From Neorhodopirellula pilleata (lineage in GTDB: Bacteria; Planctomycetota; Planctomycetia; Pirellulales; Pirellulaceae): DNA of 64,000 nt. Shown here piece after piece: positions 24,970 through 34,452 of this stretch (the first letter of the stretch is position 1; each line of letters starts with the position of its first letter). Made by a program: the position numbers and the translations under genes. The stretch spans positions 244,881 through 308,880 of the forward strand of contig NZ_SJPM01000004.1 of NCBI RefSeq assembly GCF_007859915.1, in the 5' to 3' direction. The notes under the pieces were generated by a model, which ran no database searches, had not been told where the DNA came from, and saw only the letters and a list, made by a program, of their open reading frames with translations.

Positions 24970-27789
24970 ATGCGCCCCAAATTTTTCATGTTCGACGGCT
25001 TTGCCAACCGATGTCGGACGCGTTGGGGCTGGCTGCTCCTTTGTCTGATAACGTGGGGCTGCCCGTGCGGGCCGTTCGCCGGTTTCGTTGGAGCGCAATC
25101 GACGAATGCGTTTATTCCCCGCTACGATGGAGTGTCGATCGATTCGGCTCGCCAATCGGCGGATCGGTTTCGCGATTTGTCACGTTCGTTGCCGGCGTCC
25201 GTTGCCGAGATTGCCAACAGCAACGCGGATTTTGCCGATCGTTGGGCACGACTAGCCGAGAATATGGGGACACTTTCCGAGCGGGTGAACGAGGCCAACC
25301 GGAAACTCCAGTCAACAACACGCGATTTCAACGACGTCAGTGCCAAAATCGATGAGTATGGTCTGACGCCAACAATTGGTTTGTTGCTGCGAAACAAGCA
25401 AGAGCAACTCGACCAGTGGCAGGCCCATGATTCACAAACGCTCTTTGCCAGCCAAGAGATCGGACGGTCTCGGCAGGAACAACTGGAACTGGAGATGGTG
25501 CGTTGGGATGGCTCGGACGTCACTTCGCAAACGAACGAATTATTGGCCCAGCCCGGCGTGAACCCGAGTGGGCTGACCAACCCGATCATCGCGAGACAGA
25601 TTTCCGATTTGTTGCGGCATCGTTATGGCTGGCTGGAGGCGCTGCGTCAGGGTTACCATGACTACCAACAAAAACTCGGTGAACTCGACGCGGCCACCAC
25701 GGCATCGGCAAAACTCAGCGACGAATATCGCCGCTTGATCGATCGTCACGTGATGTGGATTCGCAGCGGCGACCCGATCGGCGTCAGCGATCTGGGTCGA
25801 ATCAAGCCTGGCTTGGCCGCATTTTTCAGCACCCGCCGCAGCGGTGAGTTCGGGCTGGCCCTTGAGAACAAATGGAATGCGAATCCGGCGACCGCGATCG
25901 GATGGTTGTCCGCTCTCATGTTGATCGCGATCGCACGTTGGCGAGCGAAGGTCCTGTTGCTCGCGATCGGCGAGCGGAAGCAATTGCGGGCGTCGACCCC
26001 TGCGATCCGTCAGGTGCTTTCGAGTTTCTTAACGGTGGTCGTTTCGTCGGGCATTCCGTTGATGCTTTACAGTATCGCACGTTGGCTCGATGGCGGCGTG
26101 GTTTCAGAATCGACTCTGCACGCGGCGAACGGTTGTTACGCGGCGAGTTTGGTCGCTTGGATGGTCGAGGTTCCACGTCAGGTGCTTCGCAAGTTCGGTT
26201 ATGTTGATCAGTTCGTTCACTTGGATTTACCGCGACGTGATCGTGCGACCGCTTACCTGACCTTGATCGGATTCGGGCTCGTCCTGGCTGCTTACGTGGT
26301 GACGTTCTCGGCGTCGTTCGATCGCGGCATCTGGCGAGATTCGGTTTCACGGTTCGGGTTCATCGGATCGATGTGCTTGGTCGCATGGACCGCTCATCTT
26401 ACGCTGCGTCCCAAAGGCGGTTTTTTGGAGCCTTTGATCGCGAAGTTGGGCGGCAGCGTCATCCACCGCATTCGTGTGGTGATTTATTTGATCGGTATCG
26501 GTTTCCCCTTCGCGATGATCGCAGCGTCGGCGCTGGGTTACGGCGATACGGCGAACGAGCTGATCAAACGCGCGATCTTCACTTTGGTCGGGCTGACGAT
26601 CGCGGCCACGTTATGGGGCGGTATCAAAATCCTCTCGGCCATGGCATGGCAAAACTTGGCCGGATCAAGCAAGAGCATCGCAAACCAAGAGGCCGCCCGG
26701 TCGACGCGCCGCTATGGCGAGATGGAATCGCACGCGGAAGTCACTGGCGTGTTGGGAGAACATTACCTTGAACTGAAACATCAGTTGGCGTTCTTGTGTC
26801 AATGTGCATTGGTGTTGACTGGAATCATTGGATTCGGGTGGCTTTGGATTGATATGTTCCCGCACGTTCGAATGGGCAACCCGGTCGTTTGGACGGTGCA
26901 GGACACTGTGCCGACGTCGTTAATTGCGGCTGATGGCCAACGGGTCGCAGGTTCGATGATCGAGGAAACTCCCGTTACGGCGATGCACTTGTTACTCGCT
27001 GCGGTGACCTTGTTCGTCGCCTTTCAACTGGCGAAACTATTGCCCGCGTTGTTCGACGCCTTGGTATTGCAACGAGTGTCGTTCGACGAAGGGATGGAAC
27101 ATTTCTCGCTCGTCCTGGGAAGATGTCTGTTGTTCGGAGTGGGGTGTTTGATCGCTTGCCAATGGATCGGCGTGCGTTGGCAAACGATCCAGTGGCTCGC
27201 CGTCGGCCTGACGATCGGCTTAGGATTCGGGTTGCAAGACATGGTTCGCAATCTGTTCGGCGGATTGATCGTGCTGTTCGAGAAGCCTGCCCGGTTGGGT
27301 GACTTCATCACGGTCGGACGAGTGACCGGACGCGTCGCGGCGCAGCGGTTGCGAACGACGGTGTTGTCCGACGATGAAGGTCGCGAAGTCATCATCCCGA
27401 ACAAGAACTTCGTCAACGAGGACGTTACCAACTGGATGGGTGCAGGTCGGTTGAACGTGATCCCGCTCGAGGTCGCCGTCAGTCGTGATCAGCGACCCGC
27501 CGACATTTGTCGAAAGTTGCAAGAACTGGTGATCGATCAAGAAGCGGTCTTGTTGTCACCGGCACCCCAAGCCACGTTGGTGTGCGTTGGTAAACGAACC
27601 CAACGCATCGAAGTGCGGGCATGGATCGAACCGGGGCCGCATCCCGAACGTTTTCGCGACGAGCTGTTGCGGGTGGTTCGTCGGTTCTTGCATGATGAAA
27701 GTATCTTGGCGGCCGACCAACCGGCGCAGCCGGACATGGACGAGGTCAGCCGCAAGGGCGTCAGTCGTCGATTGAAGCGATCGGCCTGA
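24970..27789 (+). CDS. Large MscS/MscK-type mechanosensitive channel
   Basis: Membrane channel that releases solutes on osmotic downshift. A signal peptide (about 17-44) is followed by a periplasmic coiled-coil-rich region (about 50-290), a set of transmembrane helices (about 300-690) and the conserved MscS core: pore helix AVGLTIGLGFGLQDMVRNL, then beta domain PARLGDFITVGRVTGRV and IIPNKNFVNEDVTNW. The frame starts with a TTG at 24952; ATG 24970 is preferred. At about 939 residues it belongs with MscK/YbdG-long forms. Its position just after the compatible-solute genes fits osmotic adaptation, although 114 bp separate them. Confidence 0.92.
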   Translation: MRPKFFMFDGFANRCRTRWGWLLLCLITWGCPCGPFAGFVGAQSTNAFIPRYDGVSIDSARQSADRFRDLSRSLPASVAEIANSNADFADRWARLAENMGTLSERVNEANRKLQSTTRDFNDVSAKIDEYGLTPTIGLLLRNKQEQLDQWQAHDSQTLFASQEIGRSRQEQLELEMVRWDGSDVTSQTNELLAQPGVNPSGLTNPIIARQISDLLRHRYGWLEALRQGYHDYQQKLGELDAATTASAKLSDEYRRLIDRHVMWIRSGDPIGVSDLGRIKPGLAAFFSTRRSGEFGLALENKWNANPATAIGWLSALMLIAIARWRAKVLLLAIGERKQLRASTPAIRQVLSSFLTVVVSSGIPLMLYSIARWLDGGVVSESTLHAANGCYAASLVAWMVEVPRQVLRKFGYVDQFVHLDLPRRDRATAYLTLIGFGLVLAAYVVTFSASFDRGIWRDSVSRFGFIGSMCLVAWTAHLTLRPKGGFLEPLIAKLGGSVIHRIRVVIYLIGIGFPFAMIAASALGYGDTANELIKRAIFTLVGLTIAATLWGGIKILSAMAWQNLAGSSKSIANQEAARSTRRYGEMESHAEVTGVLGEHYLELKHQLAFLCQCALVLTGIIGFGWLWIDMFPHVRMGNPVVWTVQDTVPTSLIAADGQRVAGSMIEETPVTAMHLLLAAVTLFVAFQLAKLLPALFDALVLQRVSFDEGMEHFSLVLGRCLLFGVGCLIACQWIGVRWQTIQWLAVGLTIGLGFGLQDMVRNLFGGLIVLFEKPARLGDFITVGRVTGRVAAQRLRTTVLSDDEGREVIIPNKNFVNEDVTNWMGAGRLNVIPLEVAVSRDQRPADICRKLQELVIDQEAVLLSPAPQATLVCVGKRTQRIEVRAWIEPGPHPERFRDELLRVVRRFLHDESILAADQPAQPDMDEVSRKGVSRRLKRSA

Positions 27790-27864
27790 GAGACAAACGT
27801 GTGATGCTGAATATCCAGCGATTGCCGATCAAAGATTAGCAGTCTCCGAACTTGGAATAGCCCG

Positions 27865-29841
27865 TTATCGACCCACCAGTGGCTCGGCATCTGAGTGAGA
27901 TCTTTGCTTACCGGTCATCAACGAGACCACCACCAACGTTGCCAGTGCCAAGGGGATTGTCACAATCCCCGGTTGGCTAAATGGGATCGGGCTGGAGGCT
28001 GGGTCGATGCCGTAGACCTTCCCGTAGGTGTCGGCTGATAACAAGATCCACCCCAGCGAGCTGAACATGCCGACGCAAACGCTCGCGATGATTCCCGCAG
28101 CCGTCGTGCGTTTCCAAAACAGCAGCATCACCAACGCTGGCAAGTTCGCGCTCGCCGCGATGCTGAACGCCCAGCCGACCAGATAGCTGACGTTGAGCCC
28201 TTTGAACAGAATGCCCAACACGATCGCAATCGCGCCGACGACGACCGCCGCGACTTTGGCCACGCGGACCTGGTTGGCTTCGGAGAAATTGATCCCCATC
28301 ACACCGCCGAGCAAATCGTGAGCGACCGCGCCGCTGCTGGCGAGGATCAAGCCGCTGACGGTTCCCAACACAGTCGTGAAGGCGATCGCCGAGATGATCG
28401 CGAACAACAAGTCACTGATCCCGCGGGCGAGTAGCGGTGCCGCCATGTTCGAGTTGGTTACGTCGAGCGTGCCGCTGACCATCGCACCCAAGCCGAGATA
28501 CAACGTCAAAACGTAAAAGAAGCCGATGCTGGCGATACCCACGATCGTGCTCTTGCGAGCCGCCGCACCATCTTTAACCGTGTAGTAACGAATCAAAATA
28601 TGAGGCAACGAAGCCGTGCCGCAAAACAACGCCAACATCAATGAAAGGAAGTTGATGCGGTCGGTCCATTGGTCATTGCGAATGCCTTGAAACGTCGGAT
28701 GTTCGCCCGGGCGAAGGACACGAGACCCTTCGGTCGGCTTTTGGTAATAAACCATCGTCGTCGATCCGTCGCTGTGATCGATCCGGTCGCTTCCCCACAA
28801 CATCACTTCGCTGCGCCGGAGAACGTCAAAGAATTCGATCGGTCCCAGTGGTCCGGTCGAGCCAGTATCGTATTCCGCAGGCAGACGCGTCACCTGACCT
28901 CCGGGACGAAGGGTCCGCTCGCCTTCATCACGTCCCATCGGCACGCCGCCGATCAACGTGTCGGCGCCAGCCCGCTTGGTTTGCGATTGACCTTCGAGCA
29001 AATAAACCCCGTCATCACGTTGTTCAATCTTGAAGACGTCAAACCCCGCATCGCCCTTGGAGGCAAACCGGATGTACTGGTCGGCTTGTTGCCAACCATC
29101 GCCGTGATTTTCACCGCGTTGGTCGCTAGGTTGGAACAGTTCTCGACCGATCGAGTCGGCGATGGATTGGGGTGAGTCGGCGTCCGCGATCGGACCGATG
29201 ACCGCGAACGATGTCCGATCGACTTCGAACCCTTTTTGCAACACGAAATAAACCAGCACACTGCTGAAGACGACCAGCAACGAGCCTTTGAGGAATTGCA
29301 CCCAAGTCGTCGACAACATGCCCGCCGTCACCACGATCGTGATCACCACCGCACCGACCAAAACCACGCCGACCCAGTGTGGGAAACCGAGCAGCGGTTG
29401 AATCAACACGCCCGCGCCGACCATTTGTGGGATCAGGTAAAACACGCTCACGATCAGCGTGCTGATCCCGGCGGCGGCTTTGATGCCCGGCGAGTTGAAC
29501 TTGGCATCGAGGGCGTCGGCGAAGGTGAACTTGCCGAGCTTCTTCATCGGTTCGGCGATCACGAACAACGCCACGATCCATCCCGCGAGATAACCGATCG
29601 AATACAAGAACCCGTCATAACCATAAGCGGCGATCATCCCGCAAATGCCTAAGAACGAGGCGGCCGAAAGGTAATCCCCGGCAAAGGCGATGCCGTTGAT
29701 GAACCAGGGGATTTGACCGTGAGCGGCGAAATAACCCGCCGAAGATTTCGCTTTGCTGCCTAAGTAAAAACTGAGCCCGACGGTGAAACCGACGAACAGG
29801 AAGAAAATCACAATCGCGGTATACGAGGGATCGTAAATCAT
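27865..29841 (-). CDS. Sodium:solute symporter (ActP/acetate-permease-like) with a large insertion
   Basis: SSS-family transporter with about 13 membrane helices: GYFAAHGQIPWFINGIAFAG and the following SAASFLG motif at the first helix pair, and TVLGTVSGLILASSGAVAHD in the helix-8 region. The family normally has about 550 residues; here 658, because a soluble insertion of roughly 170 residues (about 215-385) sits between the membrane helices, facing one side of the membrane. The start overlaps the DUF485 gene by four bases (ATGA), the arrangement of yjcH-actP. Acetate or another short monocarboxylate is the likely substrate. Confidence 0.88.
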   Translation of the reverse strand: MIYDPSYTAIVIFFLFVGFTVGLSFYLGSKAKSSAGYFAAHGQIPWFINGIAFAGDYLSAASFLGICGMIAAYGYDGFLYSIGYLAGWIVALFVIAEPMKKLGKFTFADALDAKFNSPGIKAAAGISTLIVSVFYLIPQMVGAGVLIQPLLGFPHWVGVVLVGAVVITIVVTAGMLSTTWVQFLKGSLLVVFSSVLVYFVLQKGFEVDRTSFAVIGPIADADSPQSIADSIGRELFQPSDQRGENHGDGWQQADQYIRFASKGDAGFDVFKIEQRDDGVYLLEGQSQTKRAGADTLIGGVPMGRDEGERTLRPGGQVTRLPAEYDTGSTGPLGPIEFFDVLRRSEVMLWGSDRIDHSDGSTTMVYYQKPTEGSRVLRPGEHPTFQGIRNDQWTDRINFLSLMLALFCGTASLPHILIRYYTVKDGAAARKSTIVGIASIGFFYVLTLYLGLGAMVSGTLDVTNSNMAAPLLARGISDLLFAIISAIAFTTVLGTVSGLILASSGAVAHDLLGGVMGINFSEANQVRVAKVAAVVVGAIAIVLGILFKGLNVSYLVGWAFSIAASANLPALVMLLFWKRTTAAGIIASVCVGMFSSLGWILLSADTYGKVYGIDPASSPIPFSQPGIVTIPLALATLVVVSLMTGKQRSHSDAEPLVGR

Positions 29842-30119
29842 GATCGTTCTCCCGTTTCACGCGAAGCGAAACCGTAGACGAACGCCAAAACGATCGCGGC
29901 AATGATCAGCCCGAACCCGTAAACGATGGCCAAGTTCAATCCGGCAAAGACGACCGTTTCCATCGTCGAGGCGGAGAACGCATTGATCAGCACGAACCCG
30001 AGGTACAACAACGTGTAAGCGGCAAACAAAGCCAGACCGAGCGGGGATGCAGCGGGCTGGTCGTTATGATGCGAATCAGAGGGCGGGTTCGTCTCAGACG
30101 GCGGGATCGAGTCAGGCAA
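29838..30119 (-). CDS. DUF485 small membrane protein, symporter partner
   Basis: Residues about 25-93 have two hydrophobic helices (LFAAYTLLYLGFVLINAF, then LNLAIVYGFGLIIAAIVLAF) in the DUF485/YjcH pattern; this protein accompanies acetate-type SSS transporters. The start proposed is TTG 30119, which has GGAG eight bases upstream and gives a 93-residue protein of normal size. The frame is open to 30473, but that part is translated tandem repeat and REP sequence and is not protein-like. Four-base overlap with the symporter. Confidence 0.8.
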   Translation of the reverse strand: MPDSIPPSETNPPSDSHHNDQPAASPLGLALFAAYTLLYLGFVLINAFSASTMETVVFAGLNLAIVYGFGLIIAAIVLAFVYGFASRETGERS

Positions 30120-30203
30120 GGAAGCGGCTCCGAGTAGTCGCGGCGAGGAATTGACGCCGTAGGATACTCGATCCGCGATCCGATGTGGTAAGCCGCCGCT
30201 GAA

Positions 30204-30513
30204 GTAGGCTGGGTGAAGGAGGCTTTGCGACGCACACCCGGCGAGAGGCGAGAGGCGAGAGGCGAGAGGCGAGAGGCGAGAGGCGAGAGGCGAGAGGCGA
30301 GAGGCGAGAGGCGAGTGAAGAGTGAAGAGTGAAGAGTGAAGAGTGAAGAGTGAAGAGTGAAGAGTGAAGAGTGAAGAGTGAAGAGTTGCGAGGAACGGAC
30401 GGATCGGTCCGATTGTCAATCGCCCAACCAACAACCAACAACCAACAACCAACAACCAATAGCCAATAGCCAATAGCCTGCCGGGTCTCCGCTATCGCTG
30501 CGGCCCAGCCTAC
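30204..30513. repeat. BIME-like element filled with 7-bp tandem repeats (copy A)
   Basis: The ends are two inverted REP units, each starting with GTAG: GTAGGCTGGGTGAAGGAGGC at 30204 and, on the other strand, GTAGGCTGGGCCGCAGCGAT ending at 30513. Between them run ten full copies of GCGAGAG (30241-30310), ten of TGAAGAG (30316-30385), a unique stretch about 30386-30425, four of AACCAAC (30426-30453) and AATAGCC-type units to about 30477. All unit lengths are seven. The element lies upstream of the DUF485-symporter pair and downstream of msrB; any promoter for the pair must lie in it or in the 84 bp after it. Confidence 0.92.
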
Positions 30514-30543
30514 GCTGCGAACCAGGCTACTCTTTGACCCAGG

Positions 30544-31182
30544 CTACTCTGGCTTTTCGCTGGATGGTTTGATCATCGGTGGGATTTTTTTGCCCTTGGG
30601 GATGAACTTCATCGAGACAGAATTGACGCAGTGACGCGTGTTCTTCTCGGTCATTCGTTCGCCGTGAAAAACGTGTCCCAAGTGGCCGTCGCAATTGGCG
30701 CACAAAATCTCGATACGGTATCCGTCGGCGTCGGTTTGTCGGCGGACGGCTCCTTTGATCTCGTCATCGAAACTCGGCCAACCGCAATGACTCTCGAACT
30801 TGTCACCGCTGCGATACAACTTCGCGTTGCAACGACGACAGATGTAGGTGCCTTCTTTTTTGTTCTCGGTATAACCGCCCGTGCCAGCACGCTCGGTTCC
30901 CTTTTGTTCAATCACCCATCGTTCGAATTGGTTCAGCGGGTTGTACCGCCCGTAGGTGACCTTTTGCTCGGAGGCTTCGTCGGCGTCTTCCTTCGTCTCG
31001 TCGGCGTCGGAAACCGGTTCCGCCTCGGTCGATGGTTCGGTGCTTTCATCGACGGCGACTGTCTTCGTGGTCGTGTCTGCGTCGTCATCGGCTCGAACGG
31101 GCTGCTCGGACGCCTTGATCGCCAGAACGCTCAGCAATCCCAGCACGAGCAATCCCATCGAAAACCATGATTTGACCTTCAT
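30544..31182 (-). CDS. msrB: Peptide-methionine (R)-S-oxide reductase, exported form
   Basis: Reduces R-methionine sulfoxide in proteins. The catalytic Cys is in TRHCVNSVSM; the zinc site is CRRC and CANC; HCGWPSF and GHLGHVF are family blocks. The N-terminus is a signal peptide or membrane anchor (about 3-30), then an acidic Asp/Glu/Thr linker (about 33-75), so the enzyme acts outside the cytoplasm. The start is placed at ATG 31182, with GGAG nine bases upstream, instead of the TTG at 31197. Its 3' end abuts the tandem-repeat element. Confidence 0.93.
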   Translation of the reverse strand: MKVKSWFSMGLLVLGLLSVLAIKASEQPVRADDDADTTTKTVAVDESTEPSTEAEPVSDADETKEDADEASEQKVTYGRYNPLNQFERWVIEQKGTERAGTGGYTENKKEGTYICRRCNAKLYRSGDKFESHCGWPSFDDEIKGAVRRQTDADGYRIEILCANCDGHLGHVFHGERMTEKNTRHCVNSVSMKFIPKGKKIPPMIKPSSEKPE

Positions 31183-31255
31183 CGCATTTTTCTCCAACTT
31201 GAGTGATCGGGTGGTTTCGCTATTACGCGGGTGAGGAAGAGTTCGTTCGAATCGG

Positions 31256-32221
31256 TTACTTGCGACCGCTGATCGGCATTTCGACTTGGTACAGCGACGT
31301 GCGGGCGGTGACGACCATGGTTTTGCGATCCTTGCCCATGAACGTCACATTGGCGGGCTGTTCGGGGAACGAAACGGTGCCCAAGTAATCCGCCTCAGGG
31401 CTGTAAATCTGAACGCCCGTGTGCGTCGTGATGTACAGGTTGCCTTGTTCGTCCATCGTCATCCCGTCGCCGCCGGTGTCGGATTTGCCTTCGGGTTGTT
31501 TCAGGATACAGAACGTGCGGCCGACCGATACTTTACCGGCCGACTCGACATCGAAGACCAACATCTCGGCCTGCATGCTCGGGATGACATACAGTTTCGA
31601 TCCGTCAAGTGATAAACCGATGCCGTTGGGCGCGGCGATGTGGCCGGTCAATCGGCTCACCGTGCCATCGGCGGCGAGGTAATAGACCGCTTGGATGCCT
31701 TGAGGCAACGGCGTGGGGGCGTTGTAGAGCGGATCGGTGAAATAGATTCCGCCATGTTCGTCGACGACCAAGTCGTTGCACGCGTTGAAACGTTTTCCGT
31801 CGTATTGATCGGCGAGCACCTCACGCGTGCCGTCGGCCAACGTGTATCGCACGAGAGCCCCTTCCATTTCACAAGCGAGCATCTTGCCGCCCGGAAGCGC
31901 CCACAAACCATTGGCCCGGTTGGATTGGTCGGTGAAGATCCCCAATGTCCCGTCGGGGGCAAGCCGGTGGATGCGAGTCTTGGGAATATCGGTGAAGTAC
32001 AACGACCCGTCTTCGGTCATCGTGGGGCCTTCGGTGAAGGTGAACCCGGAGAGCAATTTGACGACTTCGCCGGTCGGTTCGATGGTCTTGGGCGATGCGA
32101 CGGATTCAGCAACGACCTTGGTTTCGTCGGCATGGGTCATCGGAACCGTCACCCCGATCGGCAGGGCGGTCAAAGCAAACGTGCAGAAAAGCTTTCGAGC
32201 GGTGAGGGATCGTTGGAGCAT
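31256..32221 (-). CDS. Exported SMP-30/gluconolactonase-like protein
   Basis: Six-bladed calcium-dependent propeller of the SMP-30/gluconolactonase/LRE family. The metal ligands Glu in FTEGPTMTEDG, Asn in FNACNDLVVD and Asp in TGGDGMTMDEQG are present, and ANGLWALPGG and APNGIGLSLDG are conserved blades. A signal peptide (about 8-31) directs it out of the cytoplasm. 321 residues, normal for the exported forms. Likely a sugar lactonase; the substrate is not evident from the context. Confidence 0.88.
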   Translation of the reverse strand: MLQRSLTARKLFCTFALTALPIGVTVPMTHADETKVVAESVASPKTIEPTGEVVKLLSGFTFTEGPTMTEDGSLYFTDIPKTRIHRLAPDGTLGIFTDQSNRANGLWALPGGKMLACEMEGALVRYTLADGTREVLADQYDGKRFNACNDLVVDEHGGIYFTDPLYNAPTPLPQGIQAVYYLAADGTVSRLTGHIAAPNGIGLSLDGSKLYVIPSMQAEMLVFDVESAGKVSVGRTFCILKQPEGKSDTGGDGMTMDEQGNLYITTHTGVQIYSPEADYLGTVSFPEQPANVTFMGKDRKTMVVTARTSLYQVEMPISGRK

Positions 32222-32337
32222 TGGTGGGAGTCTCGGTGGGAAATGGAATCGTTTAAGATGACCGGAAACGATTGCATCATACTGAAGACGCCGCGAAAAG
32301 TCTTGGAAATGCGGGGCAGGTCGGCAGAAGTCCGCAT

Positions 32338-33192
32338 TCAGAACGTCTCGGGATAGATCACCATCTCGATGCGGCGGTTGGCGACGCGACCCGCCGGAGT
32401 CGAGTTGTCCGCTCGCGGATTGTTCGCGCCATGAGAGACGATGAACAGTTGTTCGCCCGGCATGCCACTGCGACGGGTCAACAGATCCAAGAGCGCCGAA
32501 GTTTGCGCCGAGGTCAATTGATGGGGACTCGCGGTCGCGCCTCCGTAAGTCGGCGCGTTGTCGGTATAGCCTTCGATGCCGATGCGTTGACGCGGGAACA
32601 CCGATCGCAACTGCGCCGCGATGGGGTCCATGATCGAGGCGGCCTGCGGTTGCATTTGAGCGGTACCGGGGGCGAACAATTGGTCCGATGGGACGATCAC
32701 GCGGATCACTTCTCCGTCCGGTTGGACCGGAATATTGCCAAGGTTCAACCGTCCGACGAGTTGGTTCAGATTGGTATTCGCTCGGATCGTCGCACCGCCG
32801 CGAAGTTGAGCGGAGGCTTGAAAGTTCCGAGCGGAGTTTTGAGCTTCGTTCGCGGCGATCCGTGCGGCTTCGTATTGTCGAGCCGTATCGGCCAATTGGG
32901 TGCGGACGAGGTTCAGTTCGTCGCGGTACACTTGGGCCTGCTGTTCGCTTTGGGCCAACTGAGTGGTGAGTTGCCGATTGTTGTCATCGAGCAATTGCAC
33001 GCGGCGGTTCAGTTCGGCCACCTGAGCTTGGACGGCCGTCAGTTGGGTTTGTCCGGGTGCCTGCCAGACCGATCCGGCCGGACCGCCGGCTAGGTATGGA
33101 TTTTGGCTGCATCCGACCATCCCAAGCACCGCACATCCGACGACCAGTGTCGACGCGAGCGGCGATCGGACGACGGAGCGAATCGAGCACAT
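32338..33192 (-). CDS. OmpA-family lipoprotein with coiled coil
   Basis: Signal peptide with a lipobox (VLGMVGC), a coiled coil at about 50-120 (QVAELNRRVQLLDDNNRQL, then QSEQQAQVYRDELNLVRTQL), and a C-terminal OmpA-like peptidoglycan-binding domain at about 150-284 (IGIEGYTDNAPTYGG and NRRIEMVIYP). It should tether the envelope to the cell wall. Start ATG 33192 is preferred to the longer frame because it places the signal peptide at the N-terminus. Divergent from apbE with about 110 bp between. Confidence 0.87.
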   Translation of the reverse strand: MCSIRSVVRSPLASTLVVGCAVLGMVGCSQNPYLAGGPAGSVWQAPGQTQLTAVQAQVAELNRRVQLLDDNNRQLTTQLAQSEQQAQVYRDELNLVRTQLADTARQYEAARIAANEAQNSARNFQASAQLRGGATIRANTNLNQLVGRLNLGNIPVQPDGEVIRVIVPSDQLFAPGTAQMQPQAASIMDPIAAQLRSVFPRQRIGIEGYTDNAPTYGGATASPHQLTSAQTSALLDLLTRRSGMPGEQLFIVSHGANNPRADNSTPAGRVANRRIEMVIYPETF

Positions 33193-33302
33193 GACGAAGG
33201 TCCGGAGGGGGTGGAATGACTCAAACACCACTGGACTTTAGGCAAACTTGGCATTTCGTCACAATATCGTTTTGAACATGCATCCTTTCCCCGGTCATCG
33301 TC

Positions 33303-34328
33303 TTGCTTGAATTCTCTCACCGCGCGATGGCGTGCGATTTTGTGGTCCTGGTTCGCGACGAGCATCAGTCGATCGGCACTCGGTCGGTCGCCGACGTGGT
33401 GCTGGACCAACTCGAACGCGTCGACGGGATCGAAAAACGCTTGACGGTTTATAACGAAAACAGCGAAATCGCCGCGATCAATCGTTCGGCCGGCGGCGAC
33501 GGAGTCTGCGTTTCGCCTGAAACGTTCGCCCTCTTACGCCACGCCCAGGAACTGAACGAGGCGACCGGGGGGGCGTTTGACATCACGGCCGGGCCGCTCG
33601 TCGAAGCCTGGGGGTTCACCCGTCGGCAGGGCCGTAAACCGAATCGCTCGGAAATCGAAGCGGCACGAGAATTGGTCGGCGGCGACGGCATGTCGCTCGA
33701 TCCGGCCACCCGCCGCGTATCGCTTGCCAAGCCGGGCATGCGGCTGAACCTCGGCGGGATCGGCAAAGGTGAAGCGATCGACCGACTTGCGACCGGATTG
33801 AAGGCGGCCGGGATCGCCAGCTTCTTGATTCATGCGGGGCAAAGCAGTGTGCTGGCGTGCGGGGATCAGTTCGATTCGGATGAAGAACCGCAGGCCGAGT
33901 CGGCCCCGCCTCGGGGTTGGTTGGTCGGGTTGGCTCATCCGACCAAACCGAATCGCCGTTTGGCGGGGATTTGGTTGCAGGATGCGGCCCTCGCGACGAG
34001 CGGTAGTGGCAAGCAGTTCTTTCACCATCGCGGACAGCGTTATGGGCACGTGATCGATCCGCGAACCGGGCAACCGGCCGGCGATTTATTGTCGCTGAGT
34101 TTGGTGACCGATCGCGCGGTCGACGCGGACGCGTTGGCGACGGGTTTGTTCGTGATGGGGCGAGAGGAAGCGACGCGATTCGCCACGGCCGAAACGCCCG
34201 TCTTGCCGCTGATTCTCGTCGCCGATGCCTCGCGGCAGGACGACGTGGAGATCGCCACGACCGGGAATTGGGCCTGGGCGGAGCCCCCGGAAGGATGGTC
34301 TGACGTGGGTGAAAGCGTTTCCCCTTGA
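33303..34328 (+). CDS. apbE: FAD:protein FMN transferase (ApbE)
   Basis: Attaches FMN covalently to a Thr or Ser of flavoproteins such as NqrB/RnfG. FSHRAMACDFVVLV matches the N-terminal family block, GGAFDITAGPLVEAWGF the FAD site, and LNLGGIGKGEAIDRL the metal/FAD loop; HVIDPRTGQPAGDLLS and DADALATGLFVMG close the family pattern. Starts with TTG 33303. No lipobox or signal peptide is visible, unlike many ApbE proteins. The flavoprotein target is not in this window. Confidence 0.93.
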   Translation: MLEFSHRAMACDFVVLVRDEHQSIGTRSVADVVLDQLERVDGIEKRLTVYNENSEIAAINRSAGGDGVCVSPETFALLRHAQELNEATGGAFDITAGPLVEAWGFTRRQGRKPNRSEIEAARELVGGDGMSLDPATRRVSLAKPGMRLNLGGIGKGEAIDRLATGLKAAGIASFLIHAGQSSVLACGDQFDSDEEPQAESAPPRGWLVGLAHPTKPNRRLAGIWLQDAALATSGSGKQFFHHRGQRYGHVIDPRTGQPAGDLLSLSLVTDRAVDADALATGLFVMGREEATRFATAETPVLPLILVADASRQDDVEIATTGNWAWAEPPEGWSDVGESVSP

Positions 34329-34452
34329 TAAATTTGCCCAGAGTGTCCACAATCCCCGCTCGAATTTTCTGAAACCAGGTGAGAACAACGCGACGAATCG
34401 TTCGTCATGCGATTGAATCCCGCCGCCCACTTTCCATTTCCCGAGAGAACTT

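Noticed and set aside
30120-30473. N-terminal extension of the DUF485 protein through the tandem repeats
   Set aside because: The extended part (repeated LHSSLFT and SRLSPLA units) is translated heptad sequence. The DUF485 domain with TTG 30119 and GGAG is complete without it.
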